In this document: positions 36,601 to 48,400 of the stretch, in pieces
How positions within the stretch are numbered: position 1 is the first letter of the stretch
How the letters are laid out: each line of letters starts with the position of its first letter
Source of the DNA: Diplosphaera chodatii
Taxonomy: Eukaryota > Chlorophyta > Trebouxiophyceae > Prasiolales > Stichococcaceae
Length of the DNA stretch: 64,000 nucleotides
Assembly: GCA_032358165.1 (NCBI GenBank)
Contig: JAALGY010000004.1
Location: 744,001 to 808,000 of the forward strand
Direction of reading: 5' to 3'
Notes under the pieces: model-generated
Told to the model about the DNA's origin: nothing
Database searches by the model: none
Seen by the model: the letters and a program-made list of their open reading frames with translations, nothing else
Program-made: the position numbers and the translations under genes

Positions 36601-37987
36601 CTGACATGTGCTCGTGTACGCATGCAGCGTGCTCTGCCAGTTACGATGGCAGTGTCTGCTGCGCCGAAACGGGCCTCACCAACGTCCGGGTCTTCGCCGT
36701 CAACTCCTTCAACCCCGCAGGGTATGATGAGCAGGCGCTACACAACATCTGCAGCGCCGCAGGTAGGCTGGGGCGATGCAATCGGCAACAGCCGGTACTC
36801 CTGGCTCACAGGCGACACATCAGCAGCCTGGCGCATCCTGTCTGGTGGCATTGCAGCACTGCACGGTCAGTAAAGGCGTTGAGGTCATGACGTCACCGCT
36901 GCAAACACAGCGCTGCATGTTGCGCATGTCACTCGAACTGTTGCGCACCAGTGGAGTAGTGCTGCCCATGTGACACCATGCAGATGACATGTGTCCACTG
37001 CTATGAAGGAGCTTCGCGCAACCTCGACTTCGGCCTGGCAGCATTCAATCTGACGGTTGATCCAAGTGGCAGCTTCAAGCGAGTACCCACCCCATTGTCC
37101 ATGGCCATCGCCCAGGTGCACAGTGCCGCCCTGCCATTCACTGGGACCATGTGCGTGTAGGCAGGCCGCGACGCAGCTGCAGAGCATCGAATCTAGTCGA
37201 ACAGTGTTCCTGTAACTGTCACTGCTACATCCTGTTCCGCTGTGAAGGCGGCAGCGGGTGCTGATGAACTGTACAACCTGTGTATGTAGGCTGCGCTGCC
37301 CTGCGTCAGCTGCAATGCACAGGCAGTTTTTGACGGCAGGTGGGTCCCTTGTGGTCATGCACAAGACACAGGGACGCCAGCATGTGCCGTCTTGATGGTG
37401 CCTTGTCCTGCTGCTGCCAGTGCACTAGCCGTGACAAACTTCTGCCCGCTGCTGGTCGGTGGCGACCTGTCATTGTAGCTGACGAATGAGCAGCAGCACA
37501 GCACCAGATACAGCAGTATACCAGGTTGCTGACCTGTGATGTTGGGCGCAATGCAGCCAGCGCTTTCTGCAGTCGTCTCCCGTCAACCAAGCCCCCGCCC
37601 TGCTCCTGGCTGGTGGGGGTTTTCTGGGGGTGGAGCAGAACGTCGGGCTCATAGCCATGCTCCCGCTGCTGTGCGCCGAGTGCAGCGTGGCAGGTGCGGC
37701 CAGCGCGTTGCGCCCTGTCAGATGTCGTGCTCTCCAAACTCCGCCTGCCTCAGTGGGGTACCTGGACCGTGCAGCGCGCTCGCCAGCAACTGGGCACGCA
37801 CCAGTGGCATGTGGCCTGCGCACGGCGTGTGCTGACCCTATGTGTTGGGCGGCAACTTTGGCGGTGTGACACTGACATTTGCAATGGGTCCGCAGGCTGC
37901 TTCTCGTGCTACGTCGAGACAGGCGCCTGCGCCCGCTGCCTGCCGGGCTTCACCCTGGACACCCCAACAAACACCTGCAATGATTGA
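33650..37987 (+). CDS. Secreted two-lobed Cys-rich/Pro-rich matrix protein, copy I (reference copy)
   Basis: Intact 13-exon gene, 577 aa: 33650-33766, 34272-34385, 34526-34636, 34777-34897, 35129-35274, 35411-35503, 35630-35777, 35964-36326, 36628-36762, 37009-37115, 37290-37339, 37557-37693, 37896-37987. The start at 33650 (MASTRFCHGRTAAG) aligns with D, E and K; an in-frame ATG nine bases upstream is also possible. Residues 1-39 form a signal peptide; 40-155 the helical part with GAIRHDIEDSIAKC; about 155-285 two GCC2/GCC3-like repeats (CPAGRYKA..., then CPRGTAKAGPG...); about 285-395 a regular rod of SPPPP units; 400-577 the C-lobe ending GACARCLPGFTLD. The acceptor at 37008 is AAG. GCC2/GCC3 repeats occur in extracellular receptors and matrix proteins; a wall or matrix role is inferred. 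Convergent with J. Confidence 0.85.
33988..34036 (+). other. Conserved intron-1 block (copy I)
   Basis: GCATGAGGGGGGTCGATGCC followed by ACCTGCCTAGCTGGCCCCC, aligned with the intron-1 blocks of D, E and F. Confidence 0.55.
34967..35026. other. Inverted repeat in intron 4 of I
   Basis: AATCTGTCTGTGCA and TGCACAGACAGATT are exact reverse complements about 30 bases apart, within the intron between exons ending 34897 and starting 35129. It could fold in the pre-mRNA. No known small-RNA class is recognised. Confidence 0.5.
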
Positions 37988-38938
37988 TGGTACACCCCCT
38001 AGACTCCCAGCTATCGCCATTGAACTACCGTGCTCTGTCATGTGCATGCTTGCTGTGGCTGGTGAGCTATCAGTACACTGTGGCGCGGGAAAACATTCCA
38101 TGGCTGGTCTGCACTGTGCATCAGGAGGAAAGTCACGACAGTATGTTGTGGCCGTGCTGGTGATCTCAATCCTCGCTGCTCACACAGGGCCATGACTGGA
38201 TGCGACGAGCATGTCCACCATCTGAAGAACACATGGCATTGCTCGGGAGCCTGGAGCTGATACACAATGATGTGGCGCTGCCGTCACTGAGGGCATGGTA
38301 TAGGGAAGGTACACAATGACGTGGCGCTGCCGCCGCTGAGGGCATGGTATCAGGGAATATTACACAATGACGTGGCGCTGCCGCCACTGAGGGTTTGGAA
38401 GAGGAGTTGCGAGTCGCAAAGCAAAACGCCTTCAGGCAACACCGCGCACGTGACCCTGACAACCTCCTGTCAGGCGATGCTAGCAGTGGAATTTTCGGTA
38501 TAGAACGCAGCCAGTGCGATCGAATGGATGATTGTCCGCGGCATCCACTGCACACTGCCGGCACTCGAATGTATGTTTTCGTTGCGATTAATGTTATCAT
38601 CTGTTGGCATGTATGGGCATATATGATGACCAGTGGGCAGCTGCTGCCGTGCTGTGAGCATGCCTGTAGCACGGCTACCCGCCGCACAGGCTGGCCCTAC
38701 TTTGCGTGAAGACATGCTGTGCCTTAAGCAGTTCACCAGTCACGAGATACACTGCACTCTGCAGAAGGGCACCAGCAGCCAGACCTGTGTCACCAGATGC
38801 TGACGATGGCATGATGGGCACACGTGGCTAGACCGTCCACACGATGATGACACATGAGCAGGTCTAGACATCTAGCAGCGAGTAGCAATGTTGCGCTGCC
38901 GCAGAAGTGGCTGTGCCATCGTGGAGGGTCCACATAAG
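37896..38938 (+). repeat. Left arm of a 1-kb inverted repeat (last exon and 3' flank of I)
   Basis: This arm runs from the last coding exon of I to about 38,938 and is the near-identical reverse complement of 39,243-40,265. Both arms include the coding end GFTLDTPTNTCND, three stem-loop units (about 38,262-38,400) and a terminal part with TCTAGACATCTAGCAGCGAG. I see only scattered substitutions and small indels between the arms. Confidence 0.85.
38262..38402 (+). repeat. Three stem-loop minisatellite units (I flank)
   Basis: Three units of about 50 bases, each with CACAATGAYGTGGCGCTGCC and a CTGAGGG tail; the middle GTGGCG-CTGC-CGCCAC forms a short hairpin. Unit 1 carries CGTCAC and unit 2 CGCCGC in the 3' arm. 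Confidence 0.75.
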
Positions 38939-39242
38939 TAGGCTGTGTTGCATCAGCTGCCGACAAGAAGACTCGTTTATAAATGATCCAATGGCATGAC
39001 CACGCATGGAGTGCAGCGCGCACCGGCTACGGCATGCAAATTCTCCGCAATCTGGCGACCGCACAAGACAATCCATCACACTTCCAGAGAGTGGCACCTG
39101 GCCCTCGACTCAATGCCATGTGTATGCTGATACGAACCGCTGTAGCGATCTGTAATGGACCACACCTCAGGAAGCCCTGCTGCGTCCTGGCATACTTACT
39201 AAGTTAGGATGCCCGATGCCGTGCCGCCGCCGGCGGGTACTC
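38939..39242. other. Centre of the inverted repeat
   Basis: About 300 bases between the arms. No exon, no transposase-like reading frame and no terminal duplication that I can recognise. Confidence 0.5.
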
Positions 39243-40265
39243 ATGTGGACCCTGGGTCCCCGATGGCACAGCCACTTCTGCAGCAGTGCAACATTGCTAC
39301 TCGCTGCTAGATGTCTAGACCTGCTCATGTGTCATCATCGTGTGGACGGTCTAGCCACGTATGCCCATCATGCCATCATCAGCATCTGGTGACACAGGTC
39401 TGGCTGCTGGTGCCCTTCTGCAGAGTGCAGTGCCCATATTGTGACTGGTGAACTGCTTGAGGCACAGCATATCTTCACGCAAAGTAGCGTCAGCCTGTGC
39501 GGCGGGTAGCCGTGCTACAGGCATGCTCACAGCACGGCAGCAGCTGCCCACTGGTCATCATGCCAACAAATGATAACAGAAATCGCAACGAAAACATACA
39601 TCCGAGTGCCGGCAGTGTGCAGTGAATGCCGCGGACAATCATCCATTCGATCGCAATGGCTGCATTCTAACCGAAAATCTCACTGCTAGCATCGCCTGGC
39701 TGCTAGTTGCCAGGGTCACGTGCGCGGTGTTGCGCATATTCCTTTCCAAAACCCTCAGTGACGGCAGTGCCACGTCATTGTGCATCCAACCCTCTACCAT
39801 GCCCTTCAGTGGCGGCAGCGCCACGTCATTGTGAATGAATCTTCCCTGCACCATGCCCTCAGTGGCGGCAGCGCCACATCATTGTGTATCAGCTCCAGGC
39901 TCCCAAGCAATGCCATGTGTTCTTCAGATGGTGGACATGCTCATTGCACCCGGTCATGCCCCTGTGTAATCAGCGAGGACTGAGATCACCAGCACGGCCA
40001 CAACACACTGTTGTGACTGTCCTGCTGATGCACAGTGCAGACCAGCCATGGGATGTTTTCCATGCCACGGAACACACATAGCTCACGCACCAGCCACAGC
40101 ACAACAAGCATGCACATGACAGAGCACGGTAGATCAGTGGCGATAGCTGGGAGTCTAGGGGGTGTACCATCAATCATTGCAGGTGTTTGTTGGGGTGTCC
40201 AGGGTGAAGCCAGGCAGGCAGCGGGCGCAGGCGCCCGTCTCGGCGTAGCACGAGAAGCAGCCTGC
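39243..40265 (-). repeat. Right arm of the 1-kb inverted repeat (last exon and 3' flank of J)
   Basis: Reverse complement of 37,896-38,938. It includes the final exon of J and three inverted stem-loop units at about 39,755-39,895. I and J therefore share an almost identical last exon, although their other exons are much more diverged. Confidence 0.85.
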
Positions 40266-43200
40266 ACGCATGGTCCTTGATCAAGTGTGAACTCCGACCC
40301 TCTTCAAGACAACCAAGATGCTTGCTGGTGCACAACGTACAGAGACTAAGGCATCGTCACCAGCAAGCACTGTACCCTGACCAGCGTAGGCACAATGTTG
40401 CTGCAGTGCACAACAATGGACGTTATGGACCAACTAGTCGCACCTGGCACACTGCACTCGGCGCACAACACGGGTCTCAGGTCGCTGTCCCCTGACACGT
40501 ACTCCTTCCCATCATCGAAGCCGTCCAAGAGCAGGCCAGCTCTCTCGCCATTGGCGAAGTCACGGCTGCAGAGGACACAGCCTAGCTGAGTAGTGTATCA
40601 TGAGCACGCTACACGCCTGCAGTGGAGCGGCTCAACAGTCACTGGACATCATCTGCTGTCATGCTTCATGGCTTGCAACTTCAGAACCTACCTGCCGGTC
40701 CAGAATTGCTCGGGGCTTGCGGAACATTGCAGGCAGGGCCCTGCGGCCTGCAGTTGAACTACCTGAAGTCATTCGCAGTAGGAGCAAGGCATGATGCACG
40801 GGGTTGTCCATCATGTGAGCACGGACATGGAGTTCAAGGCATGGGCTTGAGGACAGCTGGCAAACAAGCTGTAGGTTATTCTGCGACTGGCACGAACCAG
40901 TGTGCGCTTGTTAGCCGCACCACTTGTATTTGACATTGGATGGGGTAGCATGGCAAGCAACGCATGGTCACCTGAGCGACGGCCACCGACAGGGCGGTCG
41001 AGTCTCGAAGGCCAGAGCGGGGAGGGGGCGACAGCTGGAGGTTGAAAGCTGCCAGGGCCAGGCTGATGCCGCGCTTTGCACCTGCAAGAGCAATGGAGCG
41101 AGTTGCATCGTACTCGCATTGTAGCAGTACGAGCAGCAGCCTCCTGATGGGGCAGCCTCGGTTGGCATACACATGTGTGCATGGTGTTGTACAGCACCGC
41201 GAGACAGGTCATTCGTACATCATGATGCTACAGGGCTTGCCAGGTTGCACAAGAACGTAAGCCGGGGGCACATGGACGGGTCATATGCGGTTGACTTCTG
41301 ACAGGACACACCTTGCCCATTGCAGATGCTATACAGGGTTTCCTGGTTGTAGGCGCTGTCAACGTTGATGGCGATGAGGCGAACGGACGTCAGCCCTGTG
41401 TTGAGGCAGCACACGCTCCCGTCGTTTGCAGCCGCGCATCCTGCCAAACATGACCACAAGGCTGCTGAGTAGTGTCGATCGGTGCCATAATTGATATGTA
41501 GAGCGATCTGCAGCACCATGTAGCTGTGCACGCAACCCATTGTCAGCTTGCTATCGCAGGTCGTCAGCTTGAGCAGCTGAAGGCGGGAGCGTCAAACCTA
41601 CGCCTCAAACACCATACAAGTTCAGCGCTCAGCATCATATCACTTTGAAACGTTGTATCGTCAGGAGGCTCACGATTCGTGGTGTTGGCGATGCCAGGGC
41701 ACAGCGGTGGCGCCGGCGGTGGGGAGGGAGGAGGTGATGGCGCGGGCGGTGGTGGCGGTGACCGTGCTGGCGGCGGCCGGGGTGGAGGCGGCCGGGGTGG
41801 CGGCTTTGGTGGCGGCGGTGACCGCCTGGGCGTCGGCGGCCGGGGTGGTGGCGGCGCTGCACGTCAGCACAGTGCAGGTGTTTGGTGAACTTGTGAGGCA
41901 CGTGTACCATAAAGATATGTCCCTGGCAACCGTGTTCAGATGGCAGTAGTGGCCAGAGGCCAGTGCACAGTTTAGGCCAGCAGTGTCAAGGTCCTGGCGG
42001 CAGACCTGGCTTGCAGGTGGTGTGCGCCGCGTCCACAGTACCGCCACAGGGCATGCATCGAACAGAGCCCGTGCGGCTGGCGTATGTCCGCCCGCTGCAG
42101 CGCGGGCAAGCGGACAGGCCTGCAACGGCCTTGGCTGTGCCGCGCGGGCATGGCTGCAGCAGCAGATGTCGAGGTAGGATCAAAAGCAATCATCATGCTT
42201 TGCAGGCCACGAGCAAACTACGCTGGTCCGCAGAGTGACTGTGCAGTTTGGAATGCCACTCCTCACCTGAGGCAGGCCGCCAGGCCCCGGCTGCTGCCCA
42301 GCGGCGACAGTGACACATTGTGTGCGGGCAGAGTTAAGGAGCCGACCTGCTGCGCACACCTGCAAAGTGGAGACTGTCGTCAAACAGCAGATTGCATGTG
42401 ATCCCCCATCGACACCAGGCAGGGAAGTGAAGCACTGTACCGTATAGGCATCCCGCCAATGCTTTCGCATTTGCAAACAAACGAAAAGAGCAGCGCGACA
42501 CTGCGTGTCATAGCCTACCTTTGTGCACCGCAGCTGGCCGCGCAGGGGCTGGTAGCTGCGGCCGGCGCACGGCGCGCACTTCTGCCTGCCGGCGGCTGGC
42601 TTGCTTGTTCCCGCGGGACAGGGCGCCGCGTCATTCCCGGCAGGCTGGAACCCCGCTTTCGGCGCTGCAAACGCACAACACCCTGCCTTGAGGACCGGCT
42701 GTGGTGCAGTGTGTGAGCGGGGCTTTGCCAGACTGTGAAGATGTTCACATGTGGCCACTGTCGTCCATCCGAACATCAGTCTGCAGAAACCAGGCCGCAG
42801 AGGGGGGGGCCTTTGGCTCAGCATAGCTGGCAGGGGCGACAACAGCACACCACTACACCAAGTTCACATGAGGCACCTGGGTTGCGCCCGACGATGGTGA
42901 AGCGGGCGGGCGTCCGGACCGCGGTGCAGCGGGACTGTGATGCCAGGATGCGCTTGGCCTTGTTGTATGTGCAGCGCAGGCACTGAAACCCATGCACCTG
43001 CGGGTCGAGCAGATCTGGGATCCCGCATTGATAAAAGTCGACGGTGTCCTGGCTCTGCTTATCAAACTGCTCTCGCAGGTTCTGCTCCGTTTGCGAGCAG
43101 CATTGACAGCCCACCTGCATGCAGATGCTGACAGCGTTGGTCGCCAGCGCCTTGCGCCGCTGCTGCTGGTCCCCCCACAGGCGCCGGCACTTTGCGGAGT

Positions 43201-44319
43201 CCTTGATGGAGGCCTGTGTGTACATCGGGAGGCGTGTCATTCGCGTCACAGTGTCCGTCTTGTCCAGGCACTGCACCTAGGCACCATCGCCATGCCTGCC
43301 ATGCAGCCAAGGCTGGGCGGAGCAGCGGCGCTGTCAAGTGGGCGCAGGCTCATGGTGCGAGTGTGCGTGCGCTTCAGATGAGCTGTCGCATCACCTGCAG
43401 CCGGCGGGCATGGCCAGCAGCTGCGGCGGTGCTGGCATGGGGTACTTCGCCGATCTGATGGAGCGCCGCTGCTCCCTCCGCCTCATCCTGTGATTGCCGC
43501 ACCGCTGCGGCACCATCCCAGTTGCCCTGCGTGCACGGTGCATGTGTCGACATATCCGCTGCGGATTCCACTAACGTGTGCAGCGCATATCGGCATGCTC
43601 GGGGACCCACTTGGTGCGGTTCACCCTGAGGGGCAGAATGCAGCATCGGTGCGCATGCGCCGGAATGGGCCGCAGGCTGCGCTGCAGCCGACGATCGATT
43701 GCAACTGCGACACGCGTGCGCTTTTGAAGAGCTATGGGAGCATGCGTACAGGCTTGCAGGCGGCTGAGCAAGACCGGCGGTCGCTTTGGTGACCCCCAAC
43801 AGCTTTGCCATACTGGGCGGGTGGGTAGCAGAGCAGGTGTATCGCATTGCAGGCGGTACATCGACGCCTGCTCGCAAACACACGGACAGGCTGCGCCTAC
43901 AGGAGCATGAGGGCACAATAATCCTCTTGAGCGACTGCAGCAGGCCCGCGCTGCATGAACAAGCTTCCAGCTTTGGAGATTCTCGCCAGCACGCACGCAC
44001 ACCGGGAGGACCTAACGCCCCACCACCAGCGCAGCTGCGAACGCCACGGGTGCGATGCTTGTGACAGCCATATGTGGCTGTGCTGAACTGAGCAGGCTAC
44101 CGGATGGGGCTGCCAACCGCCCCCTCACGGCACAGTCTGCAGTCAAACCTCCAACGCGTGCACCTGGAAGCCCGCTAGTTTGGGCATGATTGCACGTACC
44201 TGCTGCAGCGATGCGCTCTCCGATGTCAGATCAGCGCAGCGGCAACAGGCTGCCAGGAATAGCAGGCATGCGGCGCGCCAACCGGCGGCCGCCGTGCCGC
44301 AGTACCGCAGGCGTTCCAT
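40170..44319 (-). CDS. Secreted two-lobed Cys-rich/Pro-rich matrix protein, copy J
   Basis: Intact 13-exon gene, 516 aa, minus strand: 44319-44200 (signal, MERLRYCGTAAAG), 43526-43395, 43213-43115, 42997-42877, 42664-42519, 42359-42267, 42153-42006, 41856-41674, 41440-41312, 41081-40972, 40747-40692, 40565-40444, 40261-40170; the total is divisible by three. Exon 3 is four codons shorter than in D, E, F, I and L, beginning ASIKDSAKCRRLWGDQQQR. The rod is short (about 55 residues) and less regular, mixing RPPP, KPPP and SPPP. C-lobe motifs DGSVCCLNTG, LALAAFNL and VLCAEC are present. It is more diverged than D/E/F/I in the N-lobe and groups with K there. Only the last exon and flank are nearly identical to those of I. 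Confidence 0.83.
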
Positions 44320-45403
44320 CGCTAAGCTTACAGCGCCGTGGCTAGTGTTTCATTGCCCAATGACAGCATCAGCAGCAGGTACGATCAGGCTCGGTGGCCA
44401 CACAGCAAATGCATCAACTCTTGCCGATGACGCGAGCGACCGCCCAATCAGTCCCTCTCTCTGTACCACGCAATGGTGACTGATCGCAGGTGAGTCAACC
44501 CAGCCTGTGCAGATGCCAGCGCAGCAGGCCGAGCGGGGGCCTGTCACAAACTCAGCACGCCTGCAACCTATCAAGCTTCGCGGCATAGTGGCAATCTGCG
44601 GCCTGGCCGCAGCAACAGTAGCCATGCGTCACCAAATAAATGGTGGCGCAAGGATGGACGCAGGCAATGGCGGCACTGCCATGCCGCTGACAGCGTTGCT
44701 GACCTGCCTCGTTTCGACAGCAGGTCTGCATCTGGGAGCGGCGGCTGCAGTGGAGGAACGTGCAACATCTTGTGGGTGGCGAAAGAAAACATTCAAAGTT
44801 CAAGCATGATTGATGGCTAACCAAAAGGTTATTGCTACATGTCAATGGCATACTTTGTCCAGCGGCAGTCGTCTGGACTAGTCAGCTAGCGTACTACGTA
44901 GTATACTAATCGACATCAAGTCAGCAATCAAGCAAGTTCAATGCAGCCACCACTAAAGCTCATCTATATGTGCCGTTGCTCGTCTACATCATCTTGCCCA
45001 AAGCGGTCCGTCTATCTTAGCATCTTTCCAGCAGGTGAGACCTCAACAAGCTGCCTTGGCCCATCTCAGCAGACAACATGCCTTCAGGGGATCCTCGTCC
45101 CATACAATAGTTCAGTGTGACTGGCCGAGGGAACCCAGCAGTTCATCATGTACGGTAGACCCGCGCCTGATGATGGAAACACATGGCGGGGCAACTTGAT
45201 CGGCATATGCTGAATAGATCGCCCTGCGTCGGCAATAATACATGCTTTTGGTACACACATGCACAGTGTGAAGGTTGACGCCAACATAAAGTGTGTGGCA
45301 GGGTCCCATATATAAACGAGCAGCATCTGGCATAGACACCCCAGCAATTATGTCAAGTTTATGTTGAGGTATCTCGTGCTGAGAGTGTGCAATTGTCAAG
45401 CAC
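44320..45403. other. Spacer upstream of J and downstream of K
   Basis: Mostly featureless. Plus-strand 44,651-44,809 encodes a short reading frame with a hydrophobic run (PLTALLTCLVSTAG...AAAAVEE) resembling the family signal-peptide exon with its GGTA motif. It could be the orphan first exon of a lost gene divergent from J. I do not call it a gene because no second exon follows. Confidence 0.35.
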
Positions 45404-48400
45404 CTAAGTGCAAGTGTTTGTCGTAGAGTCGAGGGTGAAGCCCGGCAGGCAGCGGGCGCAGGCGCCCGAATCAGCATAGCACGAAAAGCAACCTGCAGGG
45501 GTGTGCATCAACCAAGTGTCATTACCCATTGCATCAGCTGTCAAGCTTGCCACATACCTAAATAAACTTACGCACATGGACATGACAAGATGGTATTCGA
45601 GCACAAAAGAGGAGCACATGACTGCAGAGATGCTCTGCCAAGCAAGCACAATGGACCTGCATGTGCAGATGCAATGCACGGAGAGCTTTAGCTAGATTGC
45701 ACCTGGGACGTTGCACTCAGCACACAACACGGCTTTGACGGTGAAATCTGGAAACGGATATTCGACACCCGGTTGGTCGAGCGGCGGGCCCATGACCAAC
45801 GCAGCCCTTGCGCCATTTGGGTAGTCCACACTGCACATGCTCAGCAGCATGAATCATTGCGGGAGCCATGAAGGGCCAAATGCTCCAAGCCTTACTACAT
45901 ACGTTTCACCAGCCCATCTGTTGTGAATGCTTGCGCCATGCTGAATCCCACACATGCCTCAGCCTTCGTGCTCAAAGATGCAAGACGATTGTATGCACCA
46001 CCATGCTGGTGGCACCACAGCCAAACTCAAGCATCACGGTCAACTACACAAGTTCATCACGGCTGCCAAGGGCGCAAGCCTACCTGCCAGTCCAAGCAGT
46101 GGTGTCCGCAAAACTGCCATCCGTGTTGCACTTCATGCAAGGTGCTGCGGCCTGCGGTTTGCCAGCAAAAAACGCATGCGCAGGGTGCATGTAGTGTGCC
46201 TGTTGCATGCCTCGAGTGCATGTGCCAGTGCCAGTGCGCGAGCATGAGCATGAGCATAAGAGCAGCTGGCATGCAGCAGCATGGCTCCGGCAGCTATCGG
46301 TGCCTTAGTGGCAGAAGTGCACATGAGACCTTGTGTGGCAAGCCAGCAAAGCGTCAGATTGGCCGTGGTCTTGTAACTTGCGCGGTGCAGTCACCTGAGC
46401 AATGGCTGCCGACAGGCCGGTACGAGTTCGTGTGTAGGGGCCGGCAGGTGAAAGGTCGAAGGCTATGAGGCCCAAGGTGATGTTGCGTAGAGCACCTGAC
46501 GCAGCGTCATACTAAATGTGAGATCGTCAGAATAACTAAACATGCAAGTAGCTTTTGATCAACCCAAGGAGCTTCAGTTGGCACAGCGACCCTGCCCAAC
46601 ATGCATGTACACCCGTAAGCAGCCAGGGTCTTTGCACGGCAACGAAACAATGGGCCCAACAGGCCGTGGCATGCCGAGCACTAGGGCGCCCATCTGCCTG
46701 ACATGCGGTGTTGGCAACCTTGTGAAGCAGGATGCATATAGCATGCTACAGGTCTACCTTGCTGTTGGCAGAGGTCGAATAGATTCTGTTGGTTGTAGGC
46801 TTTGGGGGTGTTGACGGCGAAGGTGCGGACGCGTGTCGCCCCCGTGTCAAAGCAGCACACGCTGCCGTCACTTGGACCGGTGCACGCTGCATATGTCCGC
46901 ATGACCGGCTGAGTCTAGGATAGCACATCGGGAATGAGCAGCATACAGCACCCTTCGATATAGGACATCGTATGGTCGTAGATAGCTAAGCATGTTGTGC
47001 CAATCATATAGGACTGTGGGTCCTAGCCAGCCTGCACGCAAGCCCTGTGCATGGTTGAAGCACAGGTAACTGCCCATTCGATGAGCAGTATTCAAGACAA
47101 ACGCGCACTGTTTGTTGTGTTGACGATGTCATCGCAGAGCGGCGGCGGAGGTGGCGGGGATGGAGGCGGTGACGGCGGCGGCGATGGCGGCGGCTCTGGC
47201 GGTGGGGAGGGCGGCGGGTTCGGAGGGGGCGATGGCGGCGGGGCTGGCGGCGGCGACGGAGGCGGGTTCGGAGGGGGTGACGGCGGTGGGGCGGGCGGCG
47301 GCGACGGAGGCGGTGAAGGTGGCGGCGACGGCGGCGGCATTGGAGGGGGCGATGGCGGCGGGGATGGTGGTGGCGATGGCGGGGGCGATGGAGGGGGTGA
47401 TGGTGGCGGGGATGGAGGTGGCGATGGAGGCGGTGATGGCGGCGGGGATGGCGGCGGCATCGGAGGGGGTGATGGTGGTGGTGACGGCGGGGGTGACGGC
47501 GGCGGCTTTGGAGGGGGTGACGGTGGCGGGGATGGCGGCGGAGACGGCGGCGGCATCGGAGGGGGCGGCTTCGGAGGGGTTGATCGCCGCGGCGGTGGCG
47601 GCGGCGGAGCTACGCTCAACTCAAAGCAGACAGTCAGCTGCTGCACGAGACTTGGCACTCATATAACTATTTCATAGGCCCTTGCATTGGCGGCGTCCGA
47701 AGGCGCAGACCAGTGAGCATTTCGGTATGGCCCAGGGATGACACAAGTTGGAGTCAAGCTGGAGGCTTTCTCACTCGCTGATCAAGAAGCAAAGGCAACA
47801 TGCGCTGCAGCCGACCTGGCGTGCAGATGGTGTGCGCCGCATCAACTCTGCCGCTGCAGGGTGTGCAGCGGGCAGCGCCGGGACGGCCTGCGTAGGTCTT
47901 ACCGCCGCAAAGGCCGCAGGCGGACAGGCCCGCGCTTGCTTTCGCTCTGCCACGTGGGCATGGCTGCAAGCAAGCAGCCAATCTCGACGTCAGCCCAGCT
48001 CGATCATCAATGTCCCAGTCTATCTGCTGCCGGCGATATACAGTGCACTCACGAACTGCTGTGCTTGGGGCTGTGTTTTGGCCAGGCTTTCACCTCAGGG
48101 AGGCCACCGCGTCCAGGCTGCTGCCCGGCGCCGACAGTGTTGCACTGCGTGCGCGCAGCATTGATCAACCTGCCTAGAGCACACGCCTGCACGACGGGCC
48201 CATATCTGCGTCAGGAGCTCTGCGCTGCTCGTGTCGCCTGGCATTCCAGCCAGTTGCAGGTACTGCCCTGATGCCAGTCAGACTGACAGGCGATGCAACA
48301 ACGCGCAGCCCACCTTACAGCGCAGCTGGCCGCGCAGCGGCTGGTAGCCGCGGCCAGTGCACAGGGCGCACTTCTGCGTGCCGGCGGAACCCTTGTACCG

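Noticed and set aside
33641..37987. Calling the secreted family pherophorins
   Set aside because: The rod-between-lobes layout fits, but the N-lobe carries GCC2/GCC3-like repeats and neither lobe shows the pherophorin domain pattern I know.
38262..38402. CRISPR-like array
   Set aside because: Only two or three units, variable and homologous spacers, and a eukaryotic context.
37896..40265. Foldback transposon
   Set aside because: The arms include a coding exon of the host gene family and there is no transposase frame or target-site duplication that I can see, so a segmental inverted duplication fits better.
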